From positions 1 to 64,000 of the forward strand of contig NZ_JARWAC010000022.1 of NCBI RefSeq assembly GCF_029846175.1: a DNA stretch of 64,000 bases, read 5' to 3'. The position numbers and the translations under genes were made by a program. Of the stretch, positions 17,681-26,184 are shown in pieces (position 1 is the stretch's first letter; each line of letters starts with the position of its first letter). Origin of the DNA: Sphaerisporangium sp. TRM90804. GTDB lineage: Bacteria; Actinomycetota; Actinomycetes; Streptosporangiales; Streptosporangiaceae. Below the pieces are notes generated by a model. It did not search any database. It worked only from the letters and a program-made list of their open reading frames with translations, and was not told where the DNA came from.

Positions 17681-18454
17681 ATGACAGAGACGTCAGCCGA
17701 ACGCCCCCTTCCGTGGATCGCCGATCGGCGGACCTGGCAGGCGAAGATCGACGAACTCCGGGTCAAGGAGAAGGCCCACACCAGGGCCGGGGACGCACTG
17801 GCGGCCGAACGCCGCCGGCTACCCATGGTCGAGGTCGATCCGCGGACTGCGCTGATCGGAGCCGACGGCCCCGTGCCGCTGATCGACATCTTCGACGGCC
17901 GGTCGCAGTTGATCGCCTACTTCCAGATGTGGCACACCGGTAAGCCTGCGGCGGAGCAGTGCGAGGGCTGCACCTTCTCCACGACCCACATCAACGAGCT
18001 GTCCTACCTGCACTCGCGGGACGTCGGTTACGCGACCTTCTGTGAGGGGCCGTACGAGGAGAGCTCGCGCTACCGCGACTTCATGGGCTGGACGATTCCC
18101 TGGTACTCCGTACCGCAGGATTCCGTCGACCGGCTGGTCGCAGACCGGCACTTCGGCATCCTGGTCAGTTACCTCCGGGACGACGACAAGGTCTACGAGA
18201 CCTACTGGACCACCGGCCGCGGCAACGAGTTGATGGCACCGTCGTACGGCCTGCTGGACCTGACCCCCTACGGCCGGAAGGAGTTCTGGGAGGACTCGCC
18301 AGAAGGCTGGCCCCAGCACTGGGATGCCCGAGGCGGCCAGTTCCGCCTGGACGGTCGCCCCACCGCCCAGTGGTCACGCATCAAAGCCGGACACGACGAC
18401 GACCTCGGCACCTCGCCCGACGACCATCACCACCACCAACCGCATCGCCACTGA
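17681..18454 (+). CDS. DUF899 family protein (thioredoxin-like fold)
   Basis: 257 aa. Features of the DUF899 family are clear: an N-terminal helical RRTWQAKIDELRVKEKAHTR segment, LIDIFDGRSQLIAYFQMW, CEGCTF (CxxC at about residue 92) and FMGWTIPWYS. It ends in a His/Asp-rich tail (DDHHHHQPHRH). The family adopts a thioredoxin-like fold, and no enzymatic role is established. It stands alone, with ribosome site AGGG before the ATG. Confidence 0.8.
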   Translation: MTETSAERPLPWIADRRTWQAKIDELRVKEKAHTRAGDALAAERRRLPMVEVDPRTALIGADGPVPLIDIFDGRSQLIAYFQMWHTGKPAAEQCEGCTFSTTHINELSYLHSRDVGYATFCEGPYEESSRYRDFMGWTIPWYSVPQDSVDRLVADRHFGILVSYLRDDDKVYETYWTTGRGNELMAPSYGLLDLTPYGRKEFWEDSPEGWPQHWDARGGQFRLDGRPTAQWSRIKAGHDDDLGTSPDDHHHHQPHRH

Positions 18455-18561
18455 GCGCGTGCGCGTCGTCAGACGTCGAACTCGGTGGCCGAGTGACGGC
18501 CTCCGTCGAACGCCTGGCCAGCGGGACGAACAGATGTCCAGCAGGCAGGGGCGCCCTGGGG

Positions 18562-18586
18562 AAGGCGTACCGGAGGCGCCTTTTCC
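18562..18586 (+). terminator. Weak hairpin with T-run
   Basis: AAGGCG at 18562-18567 pairs with CGCCTT at 18577-18582 and is followed by more T. It is located between the convergent ends of the DUF899 and SLATT-like genes. The stem is only 6 bp, so the call is tentative. Confidence 0.4.
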
Positions 18587-18606
18587 GGGGCGGGGCTGAG
18601 GAAGCC

Positions 18607-19536
18607 TTAGGAGGGGCGGCGGCGGAAGGCGGTGCGGGAGGCGCGCCACATGGTGTGCTCGCGGCTGACCGCCTCCTCGGCGTCGGCCACCTCGGCGGCC
18701 CAGCGGGGCTCGTCGGTCGCGTCCTCCAGGCGGGAGCGGGCGATGGCCAGCTCGTTCGCGGCGAAGGCGTAGGCCCGGGCGAGGGAGTCGTGCTGTTTGA
18801 CGGCCAGCCACGCCGCGCCCGCGCCGACGACCGCCGCGGCGATTCCGGGGAGGTCGATCGCGAGGACGCCGAACGCTCGCAGCAGCGCGGCCACCACGCC
18901 CAGCAGTTCCATGGCCAGCAGGGCGATGCGCCAGGAGTGGGCGCGTGAGCGATTCAGGGTGGCCTTGGAGGAGTACCACCGCTGCTGGTCGAGGATGCGC
19001 CCGGTGAGGTAGGCCTGCTTGCGCTCCTCGAACGCGGCGGCCCGCAGCTCGCGCAGCCGGGGGCTGATGGCCGGGGCCGTGGTCGCTTCGATGCCGGTCT
19101 CGGGGGCGTCGATCAGCAGCGACTCCAGCTCTCTGCGGAACCGCTGCCCGGCCGCCTGCTCCTCCTCGGCGTCGCCGGTCCTGGTGTACGGCGCGCCGCC
19201 GACCGCGTACCGCCAGGCCAGCGTCTTGGCCGACTCGGCCAGCGCACGGCCGTCGTACCACGTCTGCGAGGGCCGGTCGGCGAGGAGGTACACCTCGACG
19301 AGCGCCGTGCCGACGAACGCCACGGCGGTGACGAGCGCCATGACGTCCACCTTGGCGGCGCCGACCCGCAGGCTCAGCGCCGCGGTGACCGCCGCGAGCA
19401 CGATGAGCGCGAGCCGCAGCGCGGTGCTGGTGATGTACCGCTTCTGGCCGTGCAGGGACGCCTGGTCGGCCGCCTGGAAGAGCCCGGGAAGCGCGTCGTC
19501 GGGCAACGGCGGCGGGGGCGGCGGTGCGCCGCTCAC
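18607..19536 (-). CDS. DUF4231/SLATT-like membrane protein
   Basis: 309 aa from a GTG start. A Pro-rich N-terminus (APPPPPPLPDD) leads into one pair of hydrophobic helices (about 40-60 and 67-88), a soluble stretch with WYDGRALAESAKTLAWRYAVGG, and a second hydrophobic pair (about 203-250), then SLARAYAFAANEL and a helical tail. The SAKTLAWRYA and W.Y..KA..N motifs match DUF4231, a family of the SLATT superfamily (SMODS/SLOG-associated 2-TM effectors). In other systems SLATT proteins are predicted pore-forming effectors of nucleotide-signal defence. No nucleotide cyclase or SLOG gene is adjacent here. Confidence 0.7.
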   Translation of the reverse strand: MSGAPPPPPPLPDDALPGLFQAADQASLHGQKRYITSTALRLALIVLAAVTAALSLRVGAAKVDVMALVTAVAFVGTALVEVYLLADRPSQTWYDGRALAESAKTLAWRYAVGGAPYTRTGDAEEEQAAGQRFRRELESLLIDAPETGIEATTAPAISPRLRELRAAAFEERKQAYLTGRILDQQRWYSSKATLNRSRAHSWRIALLAMELLGVVAALLRAFGVLAIDLPGIAAAVVGAGAAWLAVKQHDSLARAYAFAANELAIARSRLEDATDEPRWAAEVADAEEAVSREHTMWRASRTAFRRRPS

Positions 19537-19867
19537 GCGTGCGCCCGCTCTCGCGGAGCGAGGCGCGAGGGCGGCTCTCTACGTGTGCGCTCGCCTGTGT
19601 AAGTCATATCCGCCTTCTCGCCGCCCGACCCAGGAGAAGGCTAGCCACGCCCCTTGCCCCGCGCCACCGGAACAGCGGCTGGGCCGAGGGAGCAAGGAGG
19701 GCTCGCGGGGTGAGAGTCAAGGTGCCTGGGAGTCAAGGTTGTGCGTCTTTCCAGCCCGAAAGGCTTGCGCTGGTTGACTTCTGTTGTTAACTCTTAGGAA
19801 GGTTTCTTTTTAGTTGTCCGCTTTTTCGACTGCCTCCCACCCCCCAGCCCCAATGGAGGAGTTCTCG

Positions 19868-20748
<881 letters not shown>

Positions 20749-20859
20749 CCCGCACGATCCGTCGACGGCCCGGCCCCGCCCCGCGCGGCCGGGCCGCCCG
20801 GAACGTGAGCGTGGCCCGGCCGCCTCGCACGTGGAGCGTGGCCGGGCACGGTGAGCATC

Positions 20860-20902
20860 GATGTCCCCGTGTGAGATGTCCGTGTGAGATGTCCCCGTGT
20901 GA
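20860..20902 (+). repeat. Tandem GATGTCCCCGTGTGA repeats, three units
   Basis: Units at 20860-20874 and 20888-20902 are identical. The middle unit at 20875-20887 lacks two C. They end 14 bases before the DUF305 start codon, so they are in the leader or promoter of that gene. Confidence 0.8.
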
Positions 20903-20916
20903 AGGGAGCGCTCGGC

Positions 20917-21456
20917 ATGAAGCGCGTCGCGGCGGCCCTGCTGGCCGTCCTGCTGCTGCCGGCGTGCGGCGCCGCCGCCGAGAGGCCGGCCGAGCCGGTG
21001 AACGCAGAGGACGTGATGTTCCTGCAGATGATGATCCCGCACCACAGGCAGGGCATCGAGATCGTGCGGCTGGCCGCGGCGAGGGCGAAGGACCCCGAGG
21101 TAAGGACGCTGGCCTCGGCCATCGAGGTGACCCAGGACGGCGAGGTGCGCAGGATGACGGCCTGGCTGCGCTCCTGGGACCAGCCGCTCGCCGCGCCGTC
21201 CGACGCGCACGCCCACCACGGCGGCATGCCGCGGAGCGACCGCAGGCAGATCGCCGCCCTGGGGACGACGGACGAGTTCGACCGCGACTTCCTCAACCTG
21301 CTGCTCGCCCACCAGGACGACGCCGTGCAGATGGCCACGGTGGAGGCCGCCAACGGCGCCCACCCGCAGGTGCGGGACTGGGCGACGCAGGTGGAACGCT
21401 CGCGCGAGGCGCAGATCGAGCAGATGCTACGCCTGCTCGGCGAGCCGCGCCCTTGA
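20917..21456 (+). CDS. DUF305 family lipoprotein
   Basis: 179 aa from the ATG at 20917, which follows GAAGGGAG. An upstream ATG at 20884 lies in the repeat. The lipobox LLLPAC gives a lipid-anchored protein. The DUF305 (ferritin-like helical bundle) signature is MMIPHHRQGIEIVRLA in the first half and LLLAHQDDAVQMA in the second, with a central His/Met-rich DAHAHHGGMP. The His/Met pattern suggests copper or another metal, but the function of the family is not settled. The mature protein sits outside the membrane. Confidence 0.8.
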   Translation: MKRVAAALLAVLLLPACGAAAERPAEPVNAEDVMFLQMMIPHHRQGIEIVRLAAARAKDPEVRTLASAIEVTQDGEVRRMTAWLRSWDQPLAAPSDAHAHHGGMPRSDRRQIAALGTTDEFDRDFLNLLLAHQDDAVQMATVEAANGAHPQVRDWATQVERSREAQIEQMLRLLGEPRP

Positions 21457-21526
21457 TCAAGCCGCTGGAAGCGCCGTACGTTGAGGGTTGACAGCTGCAT
21501 ATCACCCTGAGTCAGGAGATATGTTC

Positions 21527-22930
21527 ATGCCCCTTCGGCTTCCCTCCACCGGCCGAGCCCTTCCCCTCACCGCGCTCGTCCTCGCCACCGGCCTCGTCAC
21601 CCCGGCCGCCTCCTCCGGCGCGGCGCCCGAAGACCCCGCCTCCCGCCTGCCGCGCGACGCCGAGATCGCCCGCATGGTCGAGGCCGTGGACCCCCGCGGC
21701 GTGCAGCGGAGCATCGCCAAGCTCGCCTCCTTCGGCACCCGCCACACGCTCTCCAGCCAGGACGACCCGGCGCGCGGCATCGGCGCCGCCCGCGACTGGC
21801 TGTACCAGGAGTTCAGCGCGATCGCCGCGCGCTCGGGCGGCCGGATGACGGTCGAGAAGCAGTCGTTCGTCCAGCCCGTCTCCTCGCGCATCCCCGTGCC
21901 GACCGTCATCACCAACGTGGTGGCGACCCTGCGCGGCACCCAGGCCGAGTCGGCCGGCCGGCACTACGTCGTCAGCGGCCACTACGACTCGCGCTGCTCC
22001 GACGTCATGAACGCCACCTGCGACGCGCCGGGCGCCAACGACGACGCCTCGGGCGTCGCCGTGGCGCTGGAGGCGGCCCGGGTCATGGCCCCGCACACCT
22101 TCGACGCCACGGTCGTGTTCATGGCCGTCGCGGGCGAGGAACAGGGCCTGTACGGCTCCGGGTACTACGCCGAGCAGGCGAAGACGAACGGCGTCGACAT
22201 CCAGGGCATGTTCACCAACGACATCGTCGGCAGCGCCGAGGGCGAGAACGGCGAGGCGCCCGGCGAGGTCCGCGTGTTCTCCGAGGGCGTGCCCACCACC
22301 GAGACCCCCGAGCAGGCGGCCACCCGCCGCTCCACGGGCGGCGAGAACGACAGCACGTCCCGGCAGCTGGCCCGGTTCGTCCGCGACGCCGCCACCGTCT
22401 ACACGCCCCGCATGGACGCCATGCTCGTCTACCGCAGGGACCGCTACCTGCGCGGCGGCGACCAGATCCCCTTCCTGGAACGCGGCTACCCGGCGATCCG
22501 GTTCACCGAGGTCCACGAGGAGTACGCCCACCAGCACCAGGACATCCGCGTCGAGGACGGCGTCCAGTACGGCGACCTGCTGAAGTTCGTCGACTTCGAC
22601 TACACCGCCCGTGTGGCCCGCGTGAACGTCGCCTCGCTGGCGTCCCTCGCCCGCGCCCCGCAGGCGCCCAAGGGGGCGGGCATCCGCACCACGCGGCTCA
22701 CCAACGACACCGACCTGCGCTGGGACGCCGACCCGGCCCCCGACATCGCCGGTTACGAGGTCGTGTGGCGCGACAGCACCGAGCCGCTGTGGACCCACGC
22801 GCGCTACGTGGGCGACGTGACCGAGTACACCGTCGAGGGCAGGTCGAAGGACAACCACCAGTTCGGCGTCCGCGCCGTCGACAGGGCCGGCCACCGAAGC
22901 CCGGTCAGCCACCCGCGCCCGGTGAGCTGA
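21527..22930 (+). CDS. Secreted M28-family zinc aminopeptidase with C-terminal Fn3 domain
   Basis: 467 aa. AGGAG at 21514-21518 favours the ATG at 21527 (8-base spacing) over the one at 21521. After a signal peptide the peptidase domain shows the M28 metal ligands: SGHYDSR, GANDDASGVA, and AGEEQGLYGS with the catalytic Glu pair. The later His is in EEYAHQHQDI. The last 80 residues (LRWDADPAPDIAGYEVVWRD onward) form a fibronectin type III domain. It likely trims extracellular peptides. Confidence 0.85.
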   Translation: MPLRLPSTGRALPLTALVLATGLVTPAASSGAAPEDPASRLPRDAEIARMVEAVDPRGVQRSIAKLASFGTRHTLSSQDDPARGIGAARDWLYQEFSAIAARSGGRMTVEKQSFVQPVSSRIPVPTVITNVVATLRGTQAESAGRHYVVSGHYDSRCSDVMNATCDAPGANDDASGVAVALEAARVMAPHTFDATVVFMAVAGEEQGLYGSGYYAEQAKTNGVDIQGMFTNDIVGSAEGENGEAPGEVRVFSEGVPTTETPEQAATRRSTGGENDSTSRQLARFVRDAATVYTPRMDAMLVYRRDRYLRGGDQIPFLERGYPAIRFTEVHEEYAHQHQDIRVEDGVQYGDLLKFVDFDYTARVARVNVASLASLARAPQAPKGAGIRTTRLTNDTDLRWDADPAPDIAGYEVVWRDSTEPLWTHARYVGDVTEYTVEGRSKDNHQFGVRAVDRAGHRSPVSHPRPVS

Positions 22931-22945
22931 GCCGAGACGGGCGAA

Positions 22946-22986
22946 GGGCGCCCGGCGCCGCCTGGTGACGGCGGCGCCGGGCGCCC
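22946..22986. terminator. Strong bidirectional terminator
   Basis: Perfect 17-bp stem (GGGCGCCCGGCGCCGCC at 22946-22962 with its complement at 22970-22986) and a 7-base loop. It lies exactly between the convergent ends of the two M28 peptidase genes. Confidence 0.8.
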
Positions 22987-23002
22987 TGCTTACCGGACTA
23001 CG

Positions 23003-24559
23003 TCAGCTCGCCGCGGCCGCGTCGCCGGCGTGGGCCGGCGGGACGGCGGAGCGGGCGGACACCGCGCTGACGCGGTTGGGGATGGAGCTCAGGTTGAACG
23101 CGTACCTCGCGGTGGAGTCGGCGATCGCGTCGGAGTTGACGTCCAGCGCGGTCAGGTTGACGTTGGCGATCGTGTCGCACGGCGCGTGGTAGCACGGGTC
23201 GTACGCGACGCCCGCCGTGCCGCCGAACAGGGCCGCCTCCTCGGGCGTCTTGATGCCCTCGGCGCCGGTGAAGATGCCGCCGGCCGGGATGCCCGCGGCG
23301 ATGAACGGGCCGTAGTCGGAGCGGCCGTCGAAGTCGGTGCCCACGGTGGGCAGCCCGCGGCTGGTGAAGAACTTGGCCAGCCGCTTCTCGATCGCGTCCG
23401 ATCCGGGCGGGCCGGCGGGCGAGCCGGCGGCGTCGGAGTCGTCGCCGTCGTAGAGCTTGTAGGCGTAGTTCGGCGAGCCGACCATGTCGAAGTTCAGGTA
23501 CAGCTTGATCCGGTCGCGCTGCGCCTGCGACAGGCTCTCGACGTACTGGTCGGAGCCGAGCAGGCCGATCTCCTCGGCGGCCCAGAAGGCGAACCGCAGC
23601 TTGTGGCGCACCGGGTAGAGCTTCGCCTGCAGGGCGGTCTCCAGGATGGCGGCGCTGCCCGAGCCGTTGTCGTTGATGCCGGGGCCGACGGGCACGCTGT
23701 CGAGGTGGGCGCCGACCATCACGACCTTGTTCGGGTCGCCGAACAGCGACTCGGCGATCACGTTGTCGTCGGTGCCGAGCTCAAGGGTGCTGTCGACCTT
23801 GAGGCGCACGGTGGCGCCGGCCGTGGTGGCGAGCTCCTGCCCGACGGCGAAGTCGGCGAACACCATGGGGACGTCGGCCCGCCACTCGCCGATGTCGACC
23901 GTGTAGGCGTCGGTGCGCCCGGGCTGGCCCTCGTTGAAGACGATGATGCCCGCGGCGCCGGCCCTGCCCGCGTTGCGGATCTTCTGGGCGAACGCGCAGG
24001 TGCCGCGCTGGATGAGCGCGATACGGCCGGCGACGAAACCGGCGAAGTCGGACTCCTCGCACCCGCTGGTGGAGCTGGGCGTGGGTGCCGGCGGCAGCGT
24101 CAGGTCGACGCCCTGCACCTGGGCGGTGACGTCGCCCGCGGGCGACGGCGGGAAGGTGAAGAAGTCCTCGTTCGGGACGTAGGTCTTCGCGTTCGGCGCG
24201 GTCTGGGCCAGCACCGGCGCGCTGTTCTCGGCCCAGCTCTCGACGAACTCGATCGGCTGGAGCGTCACCTTGTAGCCGGCCTTACGCAGCTTTCCGGCGA
24301 CATAGTCGACGGAGGCCTGGTAGCCGGGGGAGCCCGCGGCGCGGTTGCCGCCGTTGGCGTTCGCGATGGCCTGGAAGGCGTCCAGGTGCTTCTTGACGTT
24401 CGTGCCCTTGACCTGCTTCACCAGCAGCTTCGCGAACAGTTCGTCGATCGCCCCGGCCGAGGCCGGCAGGGTCGGGACGAGGAACAGGGCGAGGACCGTG
24501 ACCACGGTGACGAGACGGACGACGCTCTTGCGAGCGCCGTTCAGCAGAGGTACGTGCAT
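23003..24559 (-). CDS. Secreted M28-family metallopeptidase with PA domain
   Basis: 518 aa from the ATG at 24559 (GGAGA just upstream). The frame stays open to 24610 but lacks a site. Signal peptide ends near PASAGA. A protease-associated (PA) insert covers about 160-260 (IALIQRGTCAFAQKIRNAG). The catalytic domain has GAHLDSVPVGPGINDNGSG, AAEEIGLLGS and a late His in CYHAPCDT, the pattern of Streptomyces griseus-type aminopeptidase. It is the convergent neighbour of another M28 enzyme of different architecture. Confidence 0.85.
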   Translation of the reverse strand: MHVPLLNGARKSVVRLVTVVTVLALFLVPTLPASAGAIDELFAKLLVKQVKGTNVKKHLDAFQAIANANGGNRAAGSPGYQASVDYVAGKLRKAGYKVTLQPIEFVESWAENSAPVLAQTAPNAKTYVPNEDFFTFPPSPAGDVTAQVQGVDLTLPPAPTPSSTSGCEESDFAGFVAGRIALIQRGTCAFAQKIRNAGRAGAAGIIVFNEGQPGRTDAYTVDIGEWRADVPMVFADFAVGQELATTAGATVRLKVDSTLELGTDDNVIAESLFGDPNKVVMVGAHLDSVPVGPGINDNGSGSAAILETALQAKLYPVRHKLRFAFWAAEEIGLLGSDQYVESLSQAQRDRIKLYLNFDMVGSPNYAYKLYDGDDSDAAGSPAGPPGSDAIEKRLAKFFTSRGLPTVGTDFDGRSDYGPFIAAGIPAGGIFTGAEGIKTPEEAALFGGTAGVAYDPCYHAPCDTIANVNLTALDVNSDAIADSTARYAFNLSSIPNRVSAVSARSAVPPAHAGDAAAAS

Positions 24560-24696
24560 GGTTCTCCAAGCGGCCAGAAAGTGTGCAAGATCCCCGAAAT
24601 AACGCTCCAAGGAACGTAACCCCGAGAGGCCCTGTCGTATAGGGATTTCTCGCTAACTGATTCGGCCTGGTCACCCGGAGCCACCACGCCCGCTCC

Positions 24697-24736
24697 CCGG
24701 GCGGGCCGCCCGGCGCGTGCCGGCCGGCCCGCCCGG
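24697..24736 (-). terminator. Terminator hairpin after PhoX gene
   Basis: Perfect 11-bp stem CCGGGCGGGCC (24697-24707) and GGCCCGCCCGG (24726-24736), 18-base loop, starting 4 bases beyond the minus-strand PhoX stop codon. Confidence 0.7.
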
Positions 24737-24740
24737 CGGG

Positions 24741-25910
24741 TCAGGGCTGCACGCGGAAGGGGCCGGTCACCTCGTAGGTGATGCCGCCGCTGCCGGTGGA
24801 CGAGCCGGACGTGCCGCGCTGGGAGGAGAAGTACAGGCGCCGGCCGTCGGGCGAGAACGCGGGCCCGGTGATCTCCGACGACGACTGCCCCTGGATGCGC
24901 AGGAACGGCGCGACGACGCCCTCGGCGGTGATGACGTTGATCTCCATGTCGCCGCCGTCCTCGGCGACGAACAGGTCGCGGCTGGTGGGCGCGCCGGTGA
25001 TGTTGTCCACGCCGGTGAGCGGCGCCGCACCGCCGGTCACCAGCGAGTCGTCGTACGCCAGGTCGAGCGTGGAGGAGGTCGCGTCGTAGGCCCACACCCG
25101 GTTGTCGCCCTTGGTGGTGAAGTAGCAGACGCCGCGGTCGTACCAGCAGCCCTCACCGCCGTCGAAGCGCTGGGCCGCGCCGACCTGCTTGCGGGTGGCG
25201 ACCGGGAAGCCGTCGCGGTCGGGAATGTTCTGCCACGTCACCGGGCCGGTCACCTGGCCGGAGGGCGCGCACAGCACCTGAAGCTGCCCGGTGCGCAGGT
25301 CGCCCCAGGTGTCGGGGACGAACCGGTAGAAGCAGCCGTCGCTCTCGTCCTCGGTCAGGTAGACCACCCGGCGGACGGGGTCGCACGCGGCGGCCTCGTG
25401 CTTGAAGCGGCCCATCCTGGTGCGCTCCTCGGCGGAACGGCCGCCGCCGGGCCAGGTCTCGAAGACCCGGCCGAGCGCGATCTCCTCGCACGACAGCCAG
25501 GTGCCCCACGGAGTGGCGCCACCCGCGCAGTTGAGGTTGGTGTTCGACAGGATGCGGTACGCCGACACGATGGAGCCGTCGGCGGCGAAACGCACCGCCG
25601 AGGCGCCGCCGATCAGCGGGATCTCGGAGTTGGAGACGTAGATCCAGCCCGAGCCGTCGGGGAAGCACGCCCCTCCGTCCGGCGCCCAGTGCCAGGTGTG
25701 GCCGGCGACCTGGCGCCCCGAGCGGGCGATCACCCTGCTGGTGAACCCGGGCGGGAGCTGGATGCCGTTCCCGTCGGCGGCCAGCGGGTCTCCGTACGGG
25801 CTGGGGCCGGGCTGGGCGACGGCGCCGAACGCCTCCCCCCACAGCGCTCCGGAGAACGCCGCCCCTCCCACTCCAACGACAGCGGCTCTCAGTACCGTCC
25901 GACGCTCCAC
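24741..25910 (-). CDS. phoX: PhoX/DUF839-family phosphatase, Tat-exported
   Basis: About 389 aa. The N-terminus ERRTVLRAAVVGVGGAAFSG is a twin-arginine signal. The body is a beta-propeller of the DUF839/PhoX type (GWIYVSNSEIPLIGGASAV, LSCEEIALGRVFE with metal-binding Glu, YLTEDESDGCFYRFVP, FTTKGDNRVWAYD). Relatives are calcium/iron alkaline phosphatases that release phosphate outside the cell, although some members of the wider family are uncharacterised. GGAGG spacing favours the GTG at 25910 over the ATG 3 bases earlier. No Pho box was recognised. Confidence 0.75.
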   Translation of the reverse strand: MERRTVLRAAVVGVGGAAFSGALWGEAFGAVAQPGPSPYGDPLAADGNGIQLPPGFTSRVIARSGRQVAGHTWHWAPDGGACFPDGSGWIYVSNSEIPLIGGASAVRFAADGSIVSAYRILSNTNLNCAGGATPWGTWLSCEEIALGRVFETWPGGGRSAEERTRMGRFKHEAAACDPVRRVVYLTEDESDGCFYRFVPDTWGDLRTGQLQVLCAPSGQVTGPVTWQNIPDRDGFPVATRKQVGAAQRFDGGEGCWYDRGVCYFTTKGDNRVWAYDATSSTLDLAYDDSLVTGGAAPLTGVDNITGAPTSRDLFVAEDGGDMEINVITAEGVVAPFLRIQGQSSSEITGPAFSPDGRRLYFSSQRGTSGSSTGSGGITYEVTGPFRVQP

Positions 25911-26184
25911 CATTGCCTCCAGGTCTGGCCGATCACGGTCACCCGGAACGTAAGCGGTGCGGGCGACCGGTGCCACGCCACGGCATGAACGGCGGATGTC
26001 CGGGGCGATACACGTGATCTTTCCCCGGACGCCCCGCGCGGGACAGGCGGCGCGCCCTCAGGCGGTCCGCTCAGGCGGCCCGCGTCGACGGGCCGTGCGG
26101 GCTCATGCGGGCCGTGGGGGTTCAGGCCGGGCCGCCGGCCGGACCGGTGCGGGAGGCGGTCGCACGGCCCGGCGGGGCGGCGTC

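Noticed and set aside
18415-18454. His-rich C-terminus of the DUF899 protein, resembling an affinity tag
   Set aside because: The tail is irregular (HHHHQPHRH) and codons vary. There is nothing to suggest vector sequence.
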